Below are positions 46,370-56,614 of a DNA stretch of 64,000 nt, piece after piece. Both the position numbers and the translations under genes were made by a program. The notes beneath the pieces were generated by a model. It was not told where the DNA came from and searched no databases. It saw only the letters and a list, made by a program, of their open reading frames with translations. This DNA is from Diploptera punctata (Eukaryota; Arthropoda; Insecta; Blattodea; Blaberidae): positions 821,501-885,500 of the forward strand of contig JASPKZ010001237.1 of NCBI GenBank assembly GCA_030220185.1, given 5' to 3'. The stretch's first letter is position 1, and each line of letters opens with the position of its first letter.

Positions 46370-47611
46370 TCTTCAGCTTTCCCAGACTGGTTTTATTTAT
46401 GTTGCATTATGTTGCACCACCTGGATGTCGATGTCAGCTCCATCCTGTGGTTGGCCAAAGAACCTCCAAACAAGGTCACCCTCCATCGGAATATCAAAAT
46501 TCATAACTCTGTTTCTGTTTCTTCTGAATATAAAATTTTTTCCCAAAATAGTCAGCTCGTTTGTATTTTCTAACTGTTTTAATAATTTAGTGTCTGAATT
46601 TATATTATTTTTTTCAGACCAAACATGAGCAGCAACTGCAGATTTTTCAATTTCTCCATTTTTAATATTTCTTATGTGTTCTTTGGTTCTAATTTTTAGG
46701 TTTCTTTTTGTTTTCCCTATATATATCTTTTCACAACCCATGCATTCAATTTGATATATTCCTGACTTTTTATTTTTATCAGTTTTTTCATTTTTGTTGG
46801 TTTTTATTATGGTTTTTATTTAATTGGACATAAATTAGCAGCATTTAATAGTTTAACTCATAGATTGGTAAACTTACCCTTAAACGAAGAAGATTTCAAA
46901 CATGAGAAAAAACACATAATCAAAGTAGCAAGAGAAAATGGGTTTGATGAAAAAATGGTACATAAAAGGATAGAAAAGTATAAAAAACAAAAAATGATTA
47001 AACAGAAGTAATCTTGAAAAAGAAGAACACACCTATGAAAAAATATAGGAAATTCACATATCACCCTGGGTACATAATAAATTTCAAAATATATTTGGAG
47101 TAAGTTTAATATTAATTAGCACCAAAAAATAACTACAGTTTAAATAAACTAATAAAAAACCAACAAAAAAAAAAAAACTGATAAAAATAAAAAGTCAGGA
47201 ATATATCAAATTGAATGCATGGGTTGTGAAAAGATATATATAGGGAAAACAAAAAGAAACCTAAAAATTAGAACCAAAGAACACATAAGAAATATTAAAA
47301 ATGGAGAAATTGAAAAATCTGCAGTTGCTGCTCATGTTTGGTCTGAAAAACATAATATAAATTCAGACACTAAATTATTAAAACAGTTAGAAAATACAAA
47401 CGAGCTGACTATTTGGGAAAAAATTTATATTCAGAAGAACAGAAACAGAGTTATGAATTTTGATATTCCGATGGAGGGTGACCTTGTTTGGAGGTTCTTT
47501 GGCCAACCACAGGATTGAGCTGACATCGACATCCAGGTGGTGCAACATAATGCAACATAAATAAAACCAGTCTGGGAAAGCTGAAGATAAAACAGAGAAT
47601 TGTTTTGAAAC
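46370..47611. ncRNA. pair of hammerhead cores in both arms of the family D palindrome
   Basis: Minus-strand CTGAAGA at 46370-46376 and plus-strand CTGAAGA at 47581-47587, each with an unpaired T, stem II AAAAC/GTTTT and GAAAC (plus 47607-47611). Stem III is irregular, so cleavage is uncertain. The interval spans both motifs and the coding part between. Confidence 0.4.
47180..47518 (+). CDS. PLE GIY-YIG endonuclease with C-terminal module
   Basis: The frame opens in KSGIYQIECMGCEKIYIGKT (the annotated Met lies inside, at 47219) and runs RTKEHIRNIKNGEIEKSAVA, AHVWSEKH, NELTIWEKIYIQKN and NRVMNFDIPMEGDLVWRFFG to a stop after QPQD. It has GIY, the Cys pair CMGC, YIG, the Arg-Glu-His block and the two His of AHVWSEKH, so the nuclease signature is complete. 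The MNFDIP module follows in frame, which shows how the two join in an intact protein. The stop after QPQD truncates the module compared with the mirror copy on the minus strand (46397-46741), which reads QPQDGADID. The minus copy instead loses frame at the LGKNFIF stretch. Confidence 0.85.
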   Translation, partial: DKNKKSGIYQIECMGCEKIYIGKTKRNLKIRTKEHIRNIKNGEIEKSAVAAHVWSEKHNINSDTKLLKQLENTNELTIWEKIYIQKNRNRVMNFDIPMEGDLVWRFFGQPQD

Positions 47612-47754
47612 ATGTCCAAGAACAAATCAACATTAATATTGAGGTAAGATGTCCAGACCAAAAATAATATAATTAGATATGTATGGTGATGAAAATTGTT
47701 ATTTATTTTAATTCTTTCTGGTAAACTCAAAGACATTGTGTAGTTCTCATTTCA

Positions 47755-48090
47755 AACACATGTGGGAATGTATAATGCAGTAGGCCCAGGTTCGATCCCA
47801 AGTCGGGACATGTTTCCTGGGTGGTTTTTTTTTTGGGATTTTTCCTCACCTGTTAGACAAATGTCAGGAAACTTTAAGGCTCAAATGGTCCCCAAACATC
47901 ATCTGGCCATCATTAACATATTCATTACGTTAGGATTAAGGCCTCTCCTGGCACATCGTTATCATCATCACCACCTATCATATATCATAGAGGCAGTGTA
48001 ACTCTGCCTTCCAGGCACCCCAATCTCAGAAGTGGGTTACAATAACTCCATGCCAGGAGAATATCAGAATGTTGAAATGACAATGGGATG
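47755..48090 (+). repeat. tRNA-derived SINE family 4
   Basis: CAGGTTCGATCCCAAGTCGG (B-box region), TTCCTCACCTGTTAGACAAA, AGGCACCCCAATCTCAGAAG and GGTTACAATAACTCC match 15735-16100. Confidence 0.72.
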
Positions 48091-48378
48091 GCATTAAAAA
48101 AAAAAGCAATAGAAGTATAACTGTATTCACCAATAATGGAGCACCTATCAAAAAATTAGTTACTTTTTAATTTTCATTTCTCGTAATTATTTATTAAAGT
48201 TCGAGATCACATATATTAGTTAAACAGGGTTGAAAACAGAAGGGTGATGCCTATAAACACATAGGTATTAACCACCCCTGCTGAAATTTTAAGAAGAGTA
48301 TGTGTCATTTATAAAACATGTTTTGTGTATAAAATATGATATGTTGGGCTGTAATGGTATGTAAAATACATTTTTGTA

Positions 48379-48618
48379 TAATATTTAAAGGAAGTAACAC
48401 TAGGAGGTTTATTTTAATTATTATGAGATCTTTTTGTGACACACCTCATATATGTAGTTTTACTGCAGACCATGGTTTCAGCACCCTATGTGCCTCATCA
48501 ATACTGTCTAACTCTATTGCAGGAAAGTACTGATAATGGTATGTAGAGTGCTGAAACCGTGGTCTCCAATAAAACTACAAATATGAGGTGAGTCACAAAA
48601 AATCTAACTCATAATAAT
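48379..48618. mobile_element. PLE family A mini-palindrome with 12-bp target duplication
   Basis: The minus arm (48379 to about 48518) has the tail (AGGAAGTAACACTAGGAGG) and a good hammerhead; the plus arm (about 48530-48618) has a damaged one (CTGATAA). TACATTTTTGTA is repeated at 48367-48378 and 48619-48630. Confidence 0.86.
48465..48504 (-). ncRNA. hammerhead-like motif, PLE family A
   Basis: Minus strand: stem I GTA/TGC, core TTGATGA (one change), stem II GGCAC/GTGCT with the first base possibly paired, GAAAC, palindromic stem III ACC/GGT, cleavage site GTC. Confidence 0.6.
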
Positions 48619-48639
48619 TACATTTTTGTAATTTACTAA

Positions 48640-49600
48640 ATCATGGCACATGATTACAATTGTACAGGTGACTTGGTAAATACTAAAACTGAAAATATGT
48701 TTGCTACATTTGTAATAGTACAATGTTAATTATCAAAATATATTTTTGTTCATAAACACATTAGTAGAAAGTACAGTTAGTTCATAATCTTATCTAAGTG
48801 CATCTACAGTCACTGTTAATTGATGTAAACTACATTACAGTAGAATTAAGATATCTCTGGATGTCTGGCAGTTATGCCTTTTTTACTATTTACGCTGAGA
48901 CATTACTATGTCTAATTTACAAAATCTGGTGAGATGACCCTTGTCTCATCATCACTACATGTATGAATACTAATATTTTACCTCTCCTTTAGAGTCTGTC
49001 AGAAAACCGAAGACATGTTAATTACTGTAGCTGTCTTGTAAAAAGTAAGTAATTCATAACATAAACTTAGGATAAAAATAATATATTAATAAAGACACAA
49101 CTCAACACCTAAGAATCAATGAAATCTCCAAACACATTAATCATAAAATATTCCAGACTAAGGTAATTGTTTACCAAAGAAGGTATTCCAATACCAATCT
49201 AATGGTGACAGAGGAAGAACTAAATGCTGGAGAAATCAAGAATTTCTTGATATATATATATATGAACAGGCTTAACTGACCCAATGTAAAATGTTCATGA
49301 TGACTGTGACGATTAAAAATAAAATATGAAACCTGAATTTATGTATGTCTAATAAATAATTAATTTTAATCTTCAAGATTAAAGAAAGTCATAAATACAA
49401 TAAATCCATGGCACAACAGCTCCAAAGAGTCAAGGTTGCTGTCACTGACTAAGCAGATACCAGTGGAGTCCCTCAACTTTAGTATCAGTTTTTTTAATTC
49501 TCAATTCAAGTAGATACACTGGGCACAGGATATCTGAAAGCCTGGCTGACAGTTAAAGACCTTAAGCATTCCTCCTCCACATTACCATTAAATTGAAGCA
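48640..49600. other. no recognisable feature
   Basis: AT-rich, with a short TA run (49250-49262). No exon or repeat family supported. Confidence 0.35.
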
Positions 49601-49620
49601 TCCACCAATAAGAACAATAC

Positions 49621-49860
49621 GTGGATTTCTCAACCGAAGTCTATACTACGACCCCAGTTTTCAAAGTTTTTATTGTTCCCATAACACTTATAAAATTACT
49701 AAAAGTTCACAGAAATTGTTATGAAACCATAGATATGATTCAGACATTTGTTTTTGTAATTAGCAGCCATAGATTTTTAGTTTTTATGGTTATTATGGAA
49801 ACAATAAAAATCAGGAAACCGCGGTCGTGGTTTAGACTTCAGTTGAGAAATCCACCCATT
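49621..49860. mobile_element. MITE-like foldback element
   Basis: A 240-bp sequence with long terminal inverted repeats: GTGGATTTCTCAAC(C/T)GAAG and the following TCTA-AC-ACGACC, continuing imperfectly to TTTTTATTGTTTC. The centre has short tracts only. No target duplication could be fixed. Open frames across it are incidental. Confidence 0.65.
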
Positions 49861-50264
49861 ATGTTTCCCATAAACTATCCCAATTTTCTTTTTCACTCTA
49901 TTTCATTACTACTACACTCCTACCTACAAATACCAGTTATTTGCTCAGTGCTACAGCATTGCTGGACAATTACATGGAATAGCCTAATAGGAAAGAGCCA
50001 ACTTTTTATCAGCTCCATAACATTCTCTTCACTTTGTGACCACCCCCCTGTGAGATTGCAGAAGCTTTCAGTTATCGTGCTCTCAGTGTACATAGACTCT
50101 TTCACCAATGAAGGCCCGTGGCTTACCTGAAGTTTTACAAGGCAATGACCAGTGGAGATGTCAATTTCAGGAACATCCCTCTGCCTGGAAGATCAAAGTA
50201 AGTACAGAATGGTACACATTCTTTTTGCTGTTTGTTTTAAGTAACATTTTTTTTTATTCCTTGG

Positions 50265-50530
50265 CGTGAGAGGCCCTTTGCCTACCATCTGGCTGCTGAC
50301 CTCACATCCACATGTGTTATTCACATAGGTAGATAATCATCCAACCAGAGTAGGGGTGACTTGTGGTCAGCATATTGGTTCCCCTAGACGTTATAGCTAG
50401 TTTTCTCATCCTGGAGCTGCTACTTATTGTAGCTACCAAAATTCCTCATGATGCTGGTGGGCACCGGTCCCATACTGGCCGAAATTCCACAAGAAAATTT
50501 CTTCCCCCATGGAGACCCAAACCAGCGCAA
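50265..50530 (-). repeat. SINE family 3, minus copy
   Basis: GCCTACCATCTGGCTGCTGA, TGTTATTCACATAGGTAGA, TTTCTTCCCCCATGGAGACC and AACCAGCGCAAG. The tRNA-like head is lost. Confidence 0.7.
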
Positions 50531-51184
50531 GTATTTTACAGTAATAGAAAACCAGTACTTTACCCAATGAAATTTATGTTTTTACAAGCTATGATATTTA
50601 ATTTGCTTTCACCGATACATTGTCTGCACAGCGTAGACTTAAGTCTAAACTGTATTTAATTTATTCCTGCAGTGAAAGGGTCAACTTAATGCTGAAACGT
50701 CCAGTAGTCCTAATCCTTTAAATATTTCCCCCTACCCACTCTTATAATATTTGAGGCAAACAATCGGCCTTCACTGGTGAAATAGATTATAGTTGTCCTT
50801 ATAAGACTGAATGAGTCTTAAAGAACATCATATCAATTAATAACAATATAATGTAGAGATAAAAAACCAAATAACTACATAATATTACTTAAGAAGAGGA
50901 GCTCATAGTTTATATATACATTTTCCACATTCCTTTATATTTAAATTTTTTCACTGATTCAAAGGTTGAGATGTTCATCACATTTTCACTTAGATAATGA
51001 TAAAACATAACACTGTTTTATTTGCATTATTTTATGTTAAATGGTTGAATGTTCATTAAATATCATTAATTTATTAAAGGAAAATGGTTCTAAAGAGGGC
51101 AAAACGTAGCTTGTAATTTTTAAAAAATTATATCTTTGATTCTAAGTACCTGAAATTAAATTTTTTGTGTTAATTAAGGGTATG

Positions 51185-51445
51185 TTTGTTGGCTGCGATG
51201 GTCTAGTGACTGTTTTTTGCCTCTAGTCCTGAGGTTGCAGGTTCAAACCCGGCCAGGGTCGATTGATTTTTTAGGATGAAAATATCCAAGAAACCTGTCC
51301 TTCAGGAGGGACTTTGAGCCAAGTGTCGTGAGTCTGGAAATTTTCAAGCCTGTCAAGAACCATAAGCCTGAAAAAAAAGCCTCTAAGCAAAACTTACAGA
51401 CCTTGATCATCTAAATAATGCCTTAGTTATCTACTAGATGTCTCC
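51185..51445 (+). repeat. SINE family 1, plus copy
   Basis: GGCTGCGATGGTCTAGTGAC (A box) and GCAGGTTCAAACCCGGCC (B box), then TTTTTAGGATGAAAATATCC and CTACTAGATGTCTCC, the inverse of the copies at 0.2 and 27.7 kb. Confidence 0.75.
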
Positions 51446-52029
51446 AGCATTTCAAGGCAGAAATTGGATAACGTGTTTCAAAATCTTCTTCGCTGATTTG
51501 AACGTTGTATTCAAGCTGAAGGAGATAATTTTGAAAATCTTTCGACATAAGGAATAAACAATATAAAAATCAATTTTATTCTATTGCAATAACTACTCAT
51601 TTTCACAGCTATTTAGATTTATTTGGTGGGATTGCCATGCGAGATCTGTGCAACGAGCAGTTGACAGGCACTACGGTTGCATCTTAAAATGAAGACTCTG
51701 TATTTTTATGCCTGTAAAACTTAACAATCATTATGTAATACCTGAAATTAATTGATGTCATTGCACTTGCCCATGGTTTAATATATACAAAAAAAAATTA
51801 ATATTTTTAAAGCAAAATTTACCTTTAATGAATACAAAAAAATGTTAATGTCAGGTAAATAGAATTACATATATAAATTCTTTATTATGATCTACTTTTT
51901 ACCCCCTTCACAACCATCTATCCATAAGTCAAATGGGTAAATGTTTGTCTGCATTGACACCTATACTGATATAGAGCCTGTTAAATATTAACAGTTGTTA
52001 AATAAGCATTAATTCCTGAGGTGACACAT

Positions 52030-52710
52030 TTAACCAGCCTCATAGCCTAACATATCCTCTAAACTGTATCCAAATAATTTAAAATCTTTAGCATATACAT
52101 TGTATAGCTGCATAACAATTTTATGTTCTAGAGTAGAGAAATATTTCTCAAGATTCGATGTAGTTCTCGATGACTTTGGGGCATGCGGGAATGCAATATT
52201 AGTTACACCTATTTGTTTCAGTATGAATTCAGAATCCTGGTCAAATGTTTCATACTTTCCAATGATGTCGTAATTAATTGAGCAGGGATGGCATAGATTA
52301 TAGATGGGCCTCCAGTGTTCATTGAAATTCCCTTGTTCTTCTGCTATCAGATATGTAGCAAATTCTTTAAAAGTAACATCATCACCTTTTGAAAGTGACT
52401 CTTTAGAAGCATTTTGTCTATAATGCTTAACTATGTGCCTTCCAATTCTAGACTGAAAATATTTTGAACTTTGGTAATGTTGTTCTAATTTATTGTGATA
52501 TGCTGACAAAAGTCTCTCAAAAGGATTGCGAACAAATAGAAACTTTGTGTATGTCTTCAATATGATGTTGATTTCTGCAGATGAATAATTACTTAGTCTG
52601 GGGATTGAGTCTTTATGATGAGCTAAGCTGGCTGGTATTTTTAAAGGATCTGTAGAATTAGCCATTCCATTGAGAATCATAAACACACGTTTCCAGTTGG
52701 TGCAAGCCAC
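52030..52710 (-). CDS. carbohydrate sulfotransferase (CHST11/C4ST-like), last exon
   Basis: This is a 226-codon terminal exon of a Golgi type-II sulfotransferase that transfers sulfate from PAPS to chondroitin-type GalNAc. It follows the acceptor TTACTTTCAG (minus strand) in phase 0. It begins VACTNWKRVFMILNG, the end of the 5'-phosphosulfate loop; the first residues of that loop must lie in an upstream exon. The 3'-phosphate loop is TKFLFVRNPFERLLSAYHNK. Family blocks follow: KGDDVTFKEFATYLI, NEHWRPIYNLCHPC, YDIIGKYETFDQDSE, PKSSRTT and a Tyr-rich end. Length and spacing match the C-terminal catalytic part of CHST11, so the fold seems complete apart from the N-terminal anchor. A possible poly(A) signal (AATAAA on the minus strand) lies at 51881-51886, about 145 nt past the stop. 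No upstream exon was recognised. Confidence 0.9.
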   Translation of the reverse strand: MACTNWKRVFMILNGMANSTDPLKIPASLAHHKDSIPRLSNYSSAEINIILKTYTKFLFVRNPFERLLSAYHNKLEQHYQSSKYFQSRIGRHIVKHYRQNASKESLSKGDDVTFKEFATYLIAEEQGNFNEHWRPIYNLCHPCSINYDIIGKYETFDQDSEFILKQIGVTNIAFPHAPKSSRTTSNLEKYFSTLEHKIVMQLYNVYAKDFKLFGYSLEDMLGYEAG

Positions 52711-52856
52711 CTGAAAGTAATTAACAGTAATGCACATTAGAACACTTCCAAGAAAAAAATCTTATGAACAATGGACAAAAGAATCAGTTATTTCAGAAAC
52801 CAGACTTCTACAACTTTCTGTGGTTTTGAGTTAAATATACATATGATATACCTTCT

Positions 52857-52950
52857 AACAAGGGAACTGTCAACCATTGCATGCCAAACCTTACCTTGAA
52901 ATTTCTCCCAGAGAAATGTTGTGATTAGGGCTCGGAAGTTGAGGACCTAT
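52857..52950 (+). repeat. partial foldback repeat FB1
   Basis: GGAACTGTCAACCATTGCATGCC, AAATTTCTCCCAGAGAAATG and GGCTCGGAAGTTGAGGA; the last block occurs inverted at 54256-54284. Confidence 0.55.
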
Positions 52951-52962
52951 AAAAAGACTTAA

Positions 52963-53585
52963 CCTTCCATCGGGTGCATCTGATCTGAGAGGCACAGGTT
53001 TTCAATTTTGTCCCATTCCACTGTCATCGGACGGTGTTGGAGACTGGGCATCCAAGTAGCTGATTCTTTTGACCTGCTGTAAACAAACACCCCACTCAAT
53101 TTGCTCTCGACCGTAACCATGGCAGGTTGTAAATATTTTGTTTAGAGAAGCTCATTGTGCCTGAAGTTGTTACATTATTGAAGATGTTATTTTTTTTAAA
53201 TATTTGCAAAAAGAAAATTATTTATTTAACTTATTTAGACCAAATAGTGTTACATTCTTGAACAATTTTGCTAAAACATAGGCTTAATGTTGATAATATG
53301 AACTACTTTCAAGTATATTTGAACTGAACCTAACTTGTTCTTACTTTTATATAATGTTGTTTGAATGCTTGTCACAAATTTGGTTAATCAATATTATGTC
53401 CAATAAAAAATATTCTAGCAGCAAATTTTGAATATTTTATCCTTTGGACATCCCTAAAAATAACATTTCTTCGTCTTCCCGTTGTTCACATTGGCAAACA
53501 GTGTGTTAAATAATTTTTTTAAGCATGTGCTGATCAGGCACATTGCGCCCAAACTCGAAGTCAGAATATTGAGCCCGACGGAAGG
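52963..53585. mobile_element. piggyBac-type MITE with TTAA target site
   Basis: Begins CCTTCC(A)TCGGG and ends CCCG(A)CGGAAGG, directly inside TTAA at 52959-52962 and 53586-53589. The short terminal inverted repeats and TTAA fit the piggyBac superfamily. The 623-bp interior has no transposase, so it would depend on another copy. It lies in the repeat-rich sequence upstream of the sulfotransferase exon. Confidence 0.75.
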
Positions 53586-54255
53586 TTAAGGATATCCTAA
53601 AAAAGACATAAAAACTGAGAAAAGGATGTAAAAAGGCAATTAAATAATTTTAGTTTCAAATGCATTTTTAATGAATATAATAAAAATGTCAAAAAAGTAC
53701 ATTTTAGTGAAATGCAAGGTACATTGATGACTGAAAATTATTTTTCTTTCATACTTTATTTTTTAATTCAACATAGTTTGAAAGGGAATTCTGTGTTTAT
53801 TAAAAAGAAAGTTCTTTGAGAATTTAGAATGAATAATTTTTCCCACCTAGAATGAATTCAGTGAATTTGTAATGGGTATCAGGCGGTCAGTAGGCTGGTT
53901 AAAAATAAAAATAATGGGATATTTTGTAAGGATTCAATAGTTCCTCACAGAACAAAAGTGTTTGCAATGTGAAAAGATTTTGCAAAGTAAAATTAGGTAG
54001 CGTTTTTAAAATAAGTTGGAATTGGGACTAGACTCTGCAGATTCTTGAATTATACAAATGGTATAAATGTAGTCAAAAGAAGGTAAAGTTGCAAAAAGAG
54101 ACATTAAGACCTAAAAAGAAGATAAAAAAAGAATCAATATGCCAAGAAAGGAAAATAAGTACATATAAAACCCATCATTTTCTGGCCTACAATGATATAA
54201 AATGTATGTATATTAATCTGACACTCGTCTTCAGACATAAAATGAAAAAAGGCTT

Positions 54256-54620
54256 TCCTCAACTTCCGAGCCATAGTTGTGATGTACTAAGGCCATGTCC
54301 AAAAAATCATCAGCCTTTTTTACTGCAAGGCACAGAAATCCAAGCCAGAATACAGCAATGACAATCCACTGTATGGAGCAGATGTACATCCCTGCATGAG
54401 TTAAGAATGGAATGAAATGAGGTAGGACGCTACACGGGTGGCGAGTAGAGAGGGTTATCCAGTGTACCAATACAGGACTTGTACTTCACTGTAGTTTAAA
54501 TGAGAGTTTTAGTGCCTTGCAGTTAAAAAGGTATACATTTTTTGGACTTGGACACCACAATGCTTCTCTGGAAGCCATTTCAAAGGTATGTTTCAATGCA
54601 ATGGTTGACAGTTCACAGAT
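54256..54620. repeat. foldback repeat FB1, second copy
   Basis: Arms: left CATGTCCAAAAAATCATCAG and TTTTTTACTGCAAGGCA; right TGCCTTGCAGTTAAAAA, TTTTTTGGACTTGGACACC and CAATGGTTGACAGTTCAC. Matches 30303-30745. Confidence 0.65.
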
Positions 54621-54724
54621 AGATCTATCAATTTTGACAGATACTGTAGTTCAGCACCCTCTTTATGTACTATGTATGTGGCATAGGAATTTATGTTTCA
54701 TGCAGAAATCAGACTTCTTACTTA

Positions 54725-55325
54725 CTTACTCACTGGCACTATCGAACCCGTAGGTTCATGGCCGCGCAGACATAAGCTCTCCATACATCCCTATCCTGAG
54801 CTAATGCTTTCCAATCATTCCCTGTATAATCTACTTCCCTCAAATCATAGTTAATGTTGTTCTCCCACCTCATTCTTGGTCTACCAACTGGGCGTTTTCC
54901 TTCTGGCTTTCCTACAAGAAGTTTCCATGCACGTCTTTCATTCCCCATACGCGCAACATGTCCTGCCCATCGCAGTCTACTGGACTTAACTGTTCTTATT
55001 ATATCTGGCTTCCTATAAAGACCATGTAGTTCATTGTTATGTAGTCTTCTCCATTCACCTGTCTGTTCATCTCTCTTTGGTCCAAAAATTTTCCTAAGAA
55101 CTTTATTCTCAAATACTCGTAATCTCCTTTCCTCCCTTAAAGTAAGAGTCCATGTTTTGCACCCATATAATATAACTGGTAGAATAATAGTTTTATATAT
55201 TTTCAGCTTAACTTTTTTGAAAGGAGTTGGGACATCAAAAGTCTCTGCAATGCATAATAGCATGCATTTCCAGAATTGAGCCTATGTTTAATTTCTTTGT
55301 GCATCTCATTCCTATTTGTGATTAT
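54725..55325 (-). mobile_element. LINE (RTE-like) 3' part with 174-codon open frame
   Basis: Minus strand reads one open frame from AETFDVPTPFKKVKLKIYKT through ILYGCKTWTLTLREERRLRV, FENKVLRKIFGPKRDEQTGE, GLYRKPDIIRTVKSSRLRWA, GKPEGKRPVGRPRMRWENN to MNLRVR. It is the C-terminal domain after RT in this LINE group. The 3' end is at the CACTGGCACTATCGAACCC terminus, next to CTTACTTACTTACT simple repeats. It is the least mutated of the 5'-truncated copies. Confidence 0.87.
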
Positions 55326-55599
55326 GAGGAAATCAGACTTCTCTGAGAGATATCCGTTTCTGCTTGTAATCCACTAGCTGTTGTGAGATAATATGTTCAT
55401 GCAAAATTTGAAACTTCCTGTGATCCCTGTGCAACAGTTTTTTCTCTATCTCAGGCAGTTGAATGTCAATTTTTTTTTAGATTCATATATGAAAAGAAAA
55501 TAGTGATAAGTTTTGGGAAATTTTGAAAATTTGAAGCTATTGAGGTTGTTCTCATGAAAAGATTTTTGAAAAATTTTTATAAATAATTCATGTCAAATC

Positions 55600-56545
55600 C
55601 CTCCATGGTATCTTTACCTTGTCGTGGTGGAGTGGCTTGCGTGCTTAAATGATCCTGAGAGCTATGCCGGCGGTAGCATTGCTGCCAATAGGGTTACCCA
55701 TGCCGGACTGGTCGAAGGTGATAAGCCAGACGAAAAAAGTACCTTGGGCGAAAGAGTGACGATCTTTCACCGTAAAAATACAACCGTCAAGAAATGTGGA
55801 CATGGGTTCATCTGGGGTAAAATTTTCCAGAGGTCAAATAGTCCCCCATTCGGTTCTCCGGGCGGGGACTACTTCAGGGAACCCATGCCAAAGGCTCAAA
55901 CACAGGGACATGTTCCTAGGAACATGGAATGTTAGGACTTTATACAATAGCGGGGCACTAGAGATATTAACGCAGGAATTAGATAAATCGCCCTTGGATA
56001 TAGTCGCTTTACAGGAAGTTAGGTGGCCAGGAGTAGATAGTCAGGAATCAGGAAGCTTTGCATTATACTATGGGGGTGCAGAAAGACCTGCATTTGGAAC
56101 GGGTTTTTTAGTCAGAAGGAGGATCCTATCCGCTATCCGAGATATTAAGTTTGTTAGTGATAGGATATCATACATAATTCTAAAGGGTAAACGACATGAT
56201 TTTATAATTGTAAATGTACATGCCCCCACAGAAGACAAAGATGACAAGATCAAGGATGAGTTCTATGAAGAATTAGAATGCTTATTTGATAGCCTTTCAC
56301 GATATCATATGAAACGTGCATGGAAACTTCTTGTAGGAAAGCCAGAAGGAAAACGCCCAGTTGGTAGACCAAGAATGAGGTGGGAGAACAACATTAACTA
56401 TGATTTGAGGGAAGTAGATTATACAGGGAATGATTGGAAAACATTGGCTCAGGAAAGGGATGTATGGAGAGCTTATGTCTGCACGGCCATGAACCTACGG
56501 GTTCGATAGTGCCAGTGAGTAAGTAAGTAAGTAAGTAATTCATGT
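55600..56545 (+). mobile_element. LINE (RTE-like) with full ends and internal deletion
   Basis: Starts near the typical 5' region (TACCTTGTCGTGGTGGAGTG) and ends CGATAGTGCCAGTGAGTAAG with GTAA tandem repeats, the 3' style of RTE-type elements. It holds a 5' leader ORF, the first part of the endonuclease and the last about 65 codons of the C-terminal tail. The whole RT is absent. Confidence 0.87.
55796..56509 (+). CDS. LINE endonuclease fused in frame to C-terminal tail
   Basis: A 237-codon open frame. FLGTWNVRTLYNSGALE and LDIVALQEVRWPG are APE-type endonuclease motifs (Asn and the catalytic Glu), followed by YYGGAERPAFGTGFLVRR and FIIVNVHAPTEDKDD. At FDSLSRYHMK|RAWKLLVGKP the endonuclease stops and the C-terminal tail starts: RPVGRPRMRWENNINYDLRE to MNLRVR. 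The nuclease lacks its last third (the D-H end), and no RT is present, so the product cannot mobilise itself. The frame is kept across the junction, which implies either a young deletion or a tolerated short form. Confidence 0.85.
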   Translation: MDMGSSGVKFSRGQIVPHSVLRAGTTSGNPCQRLKHRDMFLGTWNVRTLYNSGALEILTQELDKSPLDIVALQEVRWPGVDSQESGSFALYYGGAERPAFGTGFLVRRRILSAIRDIKFVSDRISYIILKGKRHDFIIVNVHAPTEDKDDKIKDEFYEELECLFDSLSRYHMKRAWKLLVGKPEGKRPVGRPRMRWENNINYDLREVDYTGNDWKTLAQERDVWRAYVCTAMNLRVR

Positions 56546-56614
56546 CAAATTTATGTAGTTTGCTTCAATGCAACAATTTTCTTCAGTAATAAACTTAATT
56601 CCTATAATAAAAAA

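Larger units (their letters stand above)
46239..47672. mobile_element. PLE family D long palindrome with 12-bp target duplication
   Basis: The minus arm (46239 to about 46825) has tail, hammerhead, C-terminal module and GIY-YIG. The plus arm (about 46828-47672) is longer: RT C-terminus (LTHRLVNLPLNEEDFKHEKK), linker, GIY-YIG (47219-47518) and 3' end without tail. TTAGATATGTAT is repeated at 46227-46238 and 47673-47684. The two GIY-YIG copies are nearly identical, so the unit looks young. Confidence 0.9.

Noticed and set aside
49621..50130. 169-codon plus-strand ORF
   Set aside because: It starts inside a MITE, has no recognisable domain and is hydrophobic by base composition. Probably chance.
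54089..54361. 90-codon plus ORF
   Set aside because: It overlaps the FB1 foldback arm and is Lys-rich from AT content; no domain.
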